Made by a program: the position numbers and the translations under genes | Assembly (NCBI GenBank): GCA_963787375.1 | Contig: CAWBCR010000005.1 | Location: forward strand, 1-29,215 | Source: CAWBCR01 sp963787375 | GTDB lineage: Bacteria; Chloroflexota; Anaerolineae; Aggregatilineales; UBA3940 | Reading direction: 5' to 3' | Length of the DNA stretch: 29,215 nucleotides | Notes under the pieces: generated by a model | The model's input: the letters and a program-made list of their open reading frames with translations, nothing else | What the model was told of the DNA's origin: nothing | The model's database searches: none | Shown here: piece by piece, positions 24,546-29,215 of the stretch | How the letters are laid out: every line of letters starts with the position of its first letter | How positions within the stretch are numbered: the stretch's first letter is position 1

Positions 24546-26855
24546 ATGGTCTTTGCGCTGGCGCACGCTGCCATCTATCTTGTCCTGCTGGGCATCGTTC
24601 TCCAGCGACGCAGCCGGCGTAACCCTGCCGAAATCTGGCTGCTGGCTTATATCGCCTATTCTGTCGTACTGATGGCTGCCCATGGAGCAGTCCTGGGCGG
24701 CTATGTGTCTGATGTGGGCCTGCTCACCGGTCAGGCGCTCACCATTGCCGGCTTTGTGTTTAGCGTCGCGCTGGTCGGCCTGCTGACCATTGCTTATCTG
24801 GGGCTGGACCGCCATGTGATGATCGGCGCTGCCGTGCTGGCCGGAATCTGGGCCGCGGTGATGCTGGTCGCCTACGCAGGGCAGTTCGCCCCGGTCGTGA
24901 TCCCCGGCGCGGAAATGCAGCGCCTGTTTGGAGCCGGTTTCGGCCTCAGCGTAGAGATCGCGATGTTGGGCTGGCTGCTGTATACCGTCGCGCTGTTTGC
25001 GTTTACCTGGCACAACTTCCTCAGCGAGCCGCTGCCGCTGTACGCCAATCGAATCCTGTTCTGGGCACTGGTCGCCCCGGCCCTTCTCGCCGGCGATCTG
25101 TTCAGCGCCTGGCTGCACACGCCCTGGAATTATGTTGGCTATGTGCTGCGCGTGCTCGGCGCGATAGGCGCAGTGTACAGCGTTGTCGCGCACCGCGTGA
25201 TGGATCTGCGCGATGCCGGGCGGTGGATCGTCAGCCGCACCATCTTGGTGCTGTTCGGCGGCATGCTGGTGTTCGGCGCGATTGCTGTGGCGCTGACCAT
25301 CCATATCCCTCAGTTGGGCACGGCGAACACCTGGGTTGTCGGGATACTGGCGGCGCTAGCGGTAGGAATCCTGTTCCCGCTGGTGGTGAGGTTCTGGGGA
25401 TGGCTGCTGGGCAACCTCATTAACCGGGGCATCACTGACGTCGCCGAGGCAGTGCGGCGCTACAGCCAGCGGATCAACAGCGTCATCGACCTGCGGCAGC
25501 TTGGCGATACAGCAGTTCGCACCATCGGCGAGCTGCTGCGAACGCGGCGCGGGCAGTTGATCCTGGTGACACAGGTCAGTTCCCAACTGATGCTTGAGAA
25601 GATCGGTGCTGATTCGCCGGATGGCACCGAAGCGGGCAGCCTGACTCTTACCAGCCCGATCTACCTCACGCTGATGCGCACCCGCCGCCCCGTCCTGCAA
25701 TATGACCTGGACTATCACCGCGATTACATTGCCGCGCCGGAAGACGAGCGCCGTTACTTCGCACAGTTGGAGATGGATATCTATGCGCCGATCATCACCG
25801 AGGATCAACTGATCGGTTTGCTGGCCGTTGGCCCCAAGATTAACGACGATCCCTTCCGCGCGCAGGAGATTGAGCTGCTCGACGCGCTAGCCAACCAGAC
25901 GGTCGTCGCGCTGGCAAATGCGCGCCTGGTCGATGACCTGCGCTCGCTGAACCAGCGCATCAGCGCGCTGAACGAAGACCTGCGCACCACCAATGACCGG
26001 CTGCAGCTCCTCAACTCCGTCAAGACCGACTTCATCGCCATCGCCTCGCATGAGCTGCGCACACCGCTGACGCAGATTCAGGGTTATGCCGACCTGATGC
26101 TGGAGATGGCAAACCGCCGCCTGCTTGACCCCGACGAGATGATTTCGGTCACCGGCAGCCTGAGCAAGGCCAGCCAGCGTATGGCCGAGGTGATCTCCTC
26201 GCTGCTGGATGTGTCGCAGATCGACGTCGAAAGCATGGACCTGAATTTCGTCGAAACCAGCCTGTCGAGCGTCCTCAAGCTGGCCGTCGAACCGTATGCC
26301 GATTCCATCCACGATCGTAACCTGACGCTCGTCGCGCGTGGGCTGCGCAACCTGCCGTCGATTCAGGGCGATTACAAGCGGCTGGTGCAGGTCTTTCAGA
26401 ACCTCATCACCAATGCCATCAAATTCACGCCGGACGGCGGCAAAATCGATGTGATCGGGGAGGTATGGGAGCGTGATGACACCGGGCAGCCGACCAGCGT
26501 GCGCATCACAGTGCGTGATAACGGCATCGGCATCGACAAGGAGCACCAGGGCCTGATCTTTGAGAAGTTCTACCGCGTAGGGTCCGTGGCGCTGCATTCG
26601 ACCGGGTCGACCAAGTACAAGGGCGCGGGGCCGGGCCTGGGCCTGCCGATTGCCAGGGGCATCATCGACGCCCATGGTGGGCGCATCTGGGTCGAAAGCG
26701 TGGGCAACGACGAAGAGAAAATGCCGGGCAGCGCATTCTACGTGGTGCTGCCGATCAAGTCCCCGGTAGCCAACGCGCAGAAGCGTATTCACGAGATCGG
26801 GGATTCCAAGCAGGAAACAATCGCCGGGCCAGCAGGTTCGCTGCTGGAAGAGTAA
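24546..26855 (+). CDS. Polytopic membrane sensor histidine kinase with GAF domain
   Basis: The product is 769 residues from ATG 24546, 5 nt after the gyrA stop. The candidate ribosome binding site lies in the last gyrA codons, so translation is probably coupled. About residues 1-280 are a run of hydrophobic helices, roughly eight or nine, resembling 7TM-type sensor modules but not assigned. A GAF-like domain follows (about 310-450, ending IGLLAVGPKINDDPF...LANQTVVALANARL). A coiled coil spans about 455-490, then the HisKA domain with phospho-acceptor His502 (SHELRTPL). The ATPase domain has an N-box NLITNAIKFTPDGG, DNGIGI, FEKFYR and GPGLGLPIA. It is a complete, probably active kinase. No response regulator gene is adjacent. 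Its ligand and output are unknown. Confidence 0.92.
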   Translation: MVFALAHAAIYLVLLGIVLQRRSRRNPAEIWLLAYIAYSVVLMAAHGAVLGGYVSDVGLLTGQALTIAGFVFSVALVGLLTIAYLGLDRHVMIGAAVLAGIWAAVMLVAYAGQFAPVVIPGAEMQRLFGAGFGLSVEIAMLGWLLYTVALFAFTWHNFLSEPLPLYANRILFWALVAPALLAGDLFSAWLHTPWNYVGYVLRVLGAIGAVYSVVAHRVMDLRDAGRWIVSRTILVLFGGMLVFGAIAVALTIHIPQLGTANTWVVGILAALAVGILFPLVVRFWGWLLGNLINRGITDVAEAVRRYSQRINSVIDLRQLGDTAVRTIGELLRTRRGQLILVTQVSSQLMLEKIGADSPDGTEAGSLTLTSPIYLTLMRTRRPVLQYDLDYHRDYIAAPEDERRYFAQLEMDIYAPIITEDQLIGLLAVGPKINDDPFRAQEIELLDALANQTVVALANARLVDDLRSLNQRISALNEDLRTTNDRLQLLNSVKTDFIAIASHELRTPLTQIQGYADLMLEMANRRLLDPDEMISVTGSLSKASQRMAEVISSLLDVSQIDVESMDLNFVETSLSSVLKLAVEPYADSIHDRNLTLVARGLRNLPSIQGDYKRLVQVFQNLITNAIKFTPDGGKIDVIGEVWERDDTGQPTSVRITVRDNGIGIDKEHQGLIFEKFYRVGSVALHSTGSTKYKGAGPGLGLPIARGIIDAHGGRIWVESVGNDEEKMPGSAFYVVLPIKSPVANAQKRIHEIGDSKQETIAGPAGSLLEE

Positions 26856-26879
26856 CGGGCTCTACCACTCCGCAGCAAT

Positions 26880-26903
26880 AACGGGCCGCGTGGCCCGTTT
26901 TGC
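26880..26903 (+). terminator. Intrinsic terminator of the gyrA-histidine kinase unit
   Basis: A perfect 8-bp stem (AACGGGCC, loop GCGT, GGCCCGTT) is followed by TTGCGTTT. It begins 25 nt after the kinase stop. Its A-containing left side makes it usable in both directions, so it may also stop murI transcription. Confidence 0.8.
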
Positions 26904-26961
26904 GTTTCAGATGCAGCCGTCCTATCCACGTGTTTGGCCGAAAGAACTTTCGATTGAACGC

Positions 26962-27799
26962 TTAGCGCACGCCGCTCAGCGCGATCTCGTCGCCTTCCCA
27001 GGCCAGCGCGTGGACCTGGCCACGTGTTACAGGCTCACTGGCCAGCCGCGAGGCCAGCGAGAAGAAGGCTTCAGGGTCGCCGCTGGTGAAATACGTGACG
27101 CGCCCGGTGTGGCCAAGATCGCCGCGGGCCTCGCCGATCACACGGCCCGTCTGGCGGGCGATGGCCGGGCTGGGGTCGACAATCTCCACGTCTGGCCCGA
27201 CAATCTCGCGCAGGATCGGCGTGAGAAAGGGAAAGTGCGTGCAGCCCAGCACGAGCTGGTCAATGCCCGCTTCAAGCAGCGGCTGGAGGTAATCCCGTGC
27301 GATCTGCCGCGTCGCCGGACTGTCCAACTGCCCGGCTTCGACCAGCGTCACAAAGTCGGGGCACACCTGAGTCACAACCTTCAGATCGCCGGCAAAGCGG
27401 TCGACCACGCTGGCGAACAGCTCACCTTGATACGTCGCTTTGGTGGTGATGACGCCGATAATACCGGTGTGGGTGTTCTGTGCAGCGGGCTTGACAGCGG
27501 GCTCCATGCCGACGAACGGCACTGCCGGGAACACCTCGCGCAGGTGGCGCAGACTGGCGGCGGAAGCCGCATTGCAGGCCAGCACGATCACTTTAGCATT
27601 GTGCGCCAGGAAGAAGCGAGTGATGCCCCGCGTAAATGTGCGGATCTCTTCAAGGGGGCGTGGGCCGTAGGGCACGTGCCCTTGATCGGCCAGATAGAGG
27701 ATATCTTCATAGGGAAGCTGGCGGCGCACTTCGTGCAAGATCAGACAGGCCACCAATGCCTGAGTCCAGCATCGCAATCGGTCGTGAGTCTGCCGGCAC
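26962..27799 (-). pseudogene. murI: Glutamate racemase, reading frame broken near the N-terminus as given
   Basis: From GTG 27799, with GGGGGA upstream, the frame reads VPADSRPIAMLDSGIGGLS and includes the catalytic Asp12. One extra base (plus-strand C at 27742) then moves the rest into another frame. Removing it gives LSILHEVRRQLPYED and a 278-residue protein of normal length. The downstream part is intact: Cys75 (VLACNAAS) and Cys186 (LGCTHFPF) are the two catalytic cysteines, and ADQGHVPYG is typical. MurI makes D-glutamate for peptidoglycan. A shorter frame starting at 27831 joins unrelated residues to the conserved part and would lack the DSG motif. An essential enzyme is unlikely to be dead, so a sequence error is the simplest reading. 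It is the last gene of the rplS operon. Confidence 0.85.
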
Positions 27800-27867
27800 G
27801 GTTTCCCCCGCAAACTGGGCTTGCTGCTCACGCTGAGATCAAAAAAGGGCGCGCTCTTCGTCGTACG

Positions 27868-28608
27868 TTAGCCCCTCGCCGCCTCCACAAGCGCCTCAAA
27901 TAGGTGCTGCATAGGCGGGTGATCGTCGACCAGCGCCTCAGGGTGCCACTGCACGCCGAGCGTAAAGTGGTTCCCATCGATCTGGACGCCTTCAACGATC
28001 CCATCGTCGGCGCGCGCCACGACCGTAAGGTCCGGCGCGACCGCGCCCAGCGCCTGGTGATGCAGGCTGTTCACCGCCAGGCGTTCGCCGGTGATCGCCA
28101 GCGCAGTGTGTAGCTGGCTGTCAGCGCCGACCGCCACCTCATGGGTTGTGCGGGTGAACCAGTCGTCGGATGGTGCTTCGTGGCGCAACGCCCCAGCGAC
28201 TTCTTCGCGGATGTCCTGGATCAGCGTGCCGCCCAACGCGACATTGAGCACCTGGATACCCCGGCAAATGCACAACAGTGGTCTGTCGTCGGCTATGGCC
28301 CAACGGACCAGTTGAAGCTCAAGCTCGTCGCGGTCGGGGTCGATGCCCATCGTGTAGGGCGATACCGTCTCAGCGCCGTAGCATTGCGGATCGACGTCTC
28401 CCCCACCTGATAGGACGATCCCATCCAATCGCTCGTAGATGCGGCGCAGGCCATCCCCGTCCAGCCGCAGCGGGATCATCACCGCCGCGCCGCCGGCCTG
28501 CTCGACCGCGTGCGTATACGTCGGGCGCACGGCCAGATACGCCGCGCCCGATACTGGCGACTTGATCGAGCCGACCGAAATACCGATCAGAGGGGCGGGG
28601 TTGGTCAC
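27868..28608 (-). CDS. Class I glutamine amidotransferase-like gamma-glutamyl hydrolase (peptidase C26)
   Basis: The product is 246 residues from GTG 28608, 6 nt after the rplS stop, so probably coupled. It carries the C26 layout: LDGIVLSGGGDVDP (about 61-74), nucleophile Cys115 in CICRGIQVLNVALGG, and His222/Glu224 in GVQWHPE. This matches the PuuD-type gamma-glutamyl-GABA hydrolase group, which cleaves gamma-glutamyl amides in polyamine catabolism, but no other putrescine genes are near. Activity on another gamma-glutamyl compound is equally likely. Between rplS and murI it may share a glutamate theme, which is only inference. The protein is full length, with no broken motif. Confidence 0.88.
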   Translation of the reverse strand: MTNPAPLIGISVGSIKSPVSGAAYLAVRPTYTHAVEQAGGAAVMIPLRLDGDGLRRIYERLDGIVLSGGGDVDPQCYGAETVSPYTMGIDPDRDELELQLVRWAIADDRPLLCICRGIQVLNVALGGTLIQDIREEVAGALRHEAPSDDWFTRTTHEVAVGADSQLHTALAITGERLAVNSLHHQALGAVAPDLTVVARADDGIVEGVQIDGNHFTLGVQWHPEALVDDHPPMQHLFEALVEAARG

Positions 28609-28614
28609 GACAGC

Positions 28615-28971
28615 CTAGCCGCCGGTCTGCCGCTTTTCCTTCAGCGTGGCGCGCTTGCCGGTGCGCTCGCGCAGGAAATACAGCTTGGCGCGGCGGACGC
28701 GGGCGCGGCGGGTGATCTCGACGCGCTCGATGCGTGGCGAGTGCAGCAGGAAGGTGCGCTCGACGCCGATGCCGTTCGAAGCGGTGCGGCGAACGGTAAA
28801 CGATGCGCTGTTGCCGCCGCGCTTCTGGCTGATGACCGTGCCCGGAAAGACCTGGATGCGCTCACGGTCACCCTCGACGATCCGCAGGTGGACACGCACG
28901 CTGTCTCCGGGCCGCAGCTCGGGAATATTCGGATTATCCTGTGCCTCAAGCGATTTGATCAAATCTTCCAT
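28615..28971 (-). CDS. rplS: Large-subunit ribosomal protein L19
   Basis: The product is 118 residues, normal for bL19. The hallmark segments are all present: PGDSVRVHLRIVEGDRERIQ, then FPGTVISQKRGG, FTVRRTASNGIGVERTF, HSPRIERVEI and RRAKLYFLRERTGK. The protein sits at the 30S-50S interface. It is the first gene of the minus-strand operon with the C26 amidotransferase and murI. This is unusual: rplS commonly follows trmD/rimM. The start codon has no Shine-Dalgarno sequence in the normal window. An AGGAGG lies 39-44 nt upstream, separated by a hairpin. A leader of about 200 nt precedes it. Confidence 0.96.
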   Translation of the reverse strand: MEDLIKSLEAQDNPNIPELRPGDSVRVHLRIVEGDRERIQVFPGTVISQKRGGNSASFTVRRTASNGIGVERTFLLHSPRIERVEITRRARVRRAKLYFLRERTGKRATLKEKRQTGG

Positions 28972-28982
28972 GTCTGACGCGC

Positions 28983-29015
28983 GCAGGCGTGGGTATAACG
29001 CTGCGCCTGCCTCCT
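28983..29015 (-). promoter_or_regulatory. rplS leader hairpin between a strong Shine-Dalgarno sequence and the start codon
   Basis: On the minus strand, AGGAGG (29015-29010) runs into a 7-bp perfect stem (GCAGGCG 29010-29004 with CGCCTGC 28989-28983) around a 14-nt loop. Eleven nt then lead to the ATG. If the hairpin forms, AGGAGG is brought to about a normal distance from the start. If it does not, the site is too far away. This could be an autoregulatory L19 leader, but it is not one I recognise. Confidence 0.4.
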
Positions 29016-29173
29016 CTCATGCCTAACTCATGAATACCGCAACCGACGCAGCGCCGCTCGCGGTGTTTAGATTGTTGGTTAAGGACCTGCCGGGCCGTGG
29101 ACGCCTATCGAGAAACAGGCCAGCAAGAAGCTGGCGGGAGCACGCGACTTGTTCGCCCTGACGGCAGACGGTG

Positions 29174-29203
29174 ATTATACCGCCTCGCGGGTGAGGCGGT
29201 CAA
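29174..29203 (-). promoter_or_regulatory. Promoter of the rplS operon with an internal palindrome
   Basis: On the minus strand, TTGACC (29203-29198), an 18-nt spacer and TATAAT (29179-29174), which is near consensus. The spacer is filled by a perfect 8-bp inverted repeat (ACCGCCTC / GAGGCGGT, arms 29179-29186 and 29193-29200, 6-nt loop) that overlaps the inner edges of both boxes. The start of transcription would fall near 29167, giving a leader of about 195 nt. The 244-nt stretch from 28972 to the window edge holds only this promoter and leader, with a second small stem (GCCAGC / GCTGGC) near 29120-29136. Confidence 0.65.
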
Positions 29204-29215
29204 ATTAATGCACCT

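Noticed and set aside
26962..27831. murI starting at ATG 27831 in the downstream frame
   Set aside because: This start joins about 33 unrelated residues to the conserved part and loses the catalytic DSG motif, which is present in the neighbouring frame.
26890..27903. Plus-strand 337-residue frame opposite murI
   Set aside because: It is a shadow of the murI coding strand, with no motif or ribosome binding site.
28976..29020. Short leader peptide overlapping the rplS start
   Set aside because: An ATG near 29020 opens a frame of about 25 codons into rplS, but it has no separate ribosome binding site, since the AGGAGG lies after it.

Overview
This is a GC-rich, densely coding chromosomal segment. 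It most resembles a member of the Chloroflexota (Anaerolineae-like). That placement is inferred from style: lipoproteins with long Thr/Pro linkers, SH3b and LysM cell-surface proteins, a GT-C glycosyltransferase with a start like other Chloroflexota copies, and a membrane-GAF histidine kinase. No rRNA gene is present to prove it. There is no phage, insertion sequence or CRISPR array, and no gene-free stretch longer than about 245 bases.

Region 1 (1-5650) is an extracytoplasmic carbohydrate locus. It holds a broken lipoprotein with a Cys-rich five-bladed-propeller-like domain, an intact paralogue that carries the same domain behind two SH3b repeats, a lipoprotein with a clan GH-A-like glycosidase domain, and, facing them 3 nt away, a CBM9-like lipoprotein with its own promoter flanked by an inverted repeat. 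The two propeller proteins share ten cysteines and are the best candidates here for an undescribed family.

Region 2 (5680-13893) is metabolism and repair: aconitase A (minus) divergent from recJ (plus), then a tight three-gene operon of a double-BON-domain protein, an alanine dehydrogenase-like enzyme and an acetyl-CoA hydrolase/transferase-family CoA-transferase.

Region 3 (13960-20225) holds a polytopic glycosyltransferase gene with three reading-frame breaks, then a promoter and two half-transporter genes of a heterodimeric ABC exporter with one degenerate ATP site.

Region 4 (20255-26901) holds a LysM/M23 peptidase (minus), a tRNA-Arg(CCG), gyrA, and a histidine kinase that starts 5 nt after gyrA. 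A strong hairpin terminator closes the gyrA unit.

Region 5 (26962-29215, minus) is an rplS - class I amidotransferase (C26) - murI operon. It is read from a good promoter at the right edge through a roughly 200-nt structured leader. murI has a 1-nt insertion that moves its catalytic Asp out of frame.

Three separate loci (the first propeller gene, the glycosyltransferase and murI) carry 1-2 nt indels. Because murI is normally essential, some or all of these may be sequence errors rather than real pseudogenes. The remaining genes read intact.
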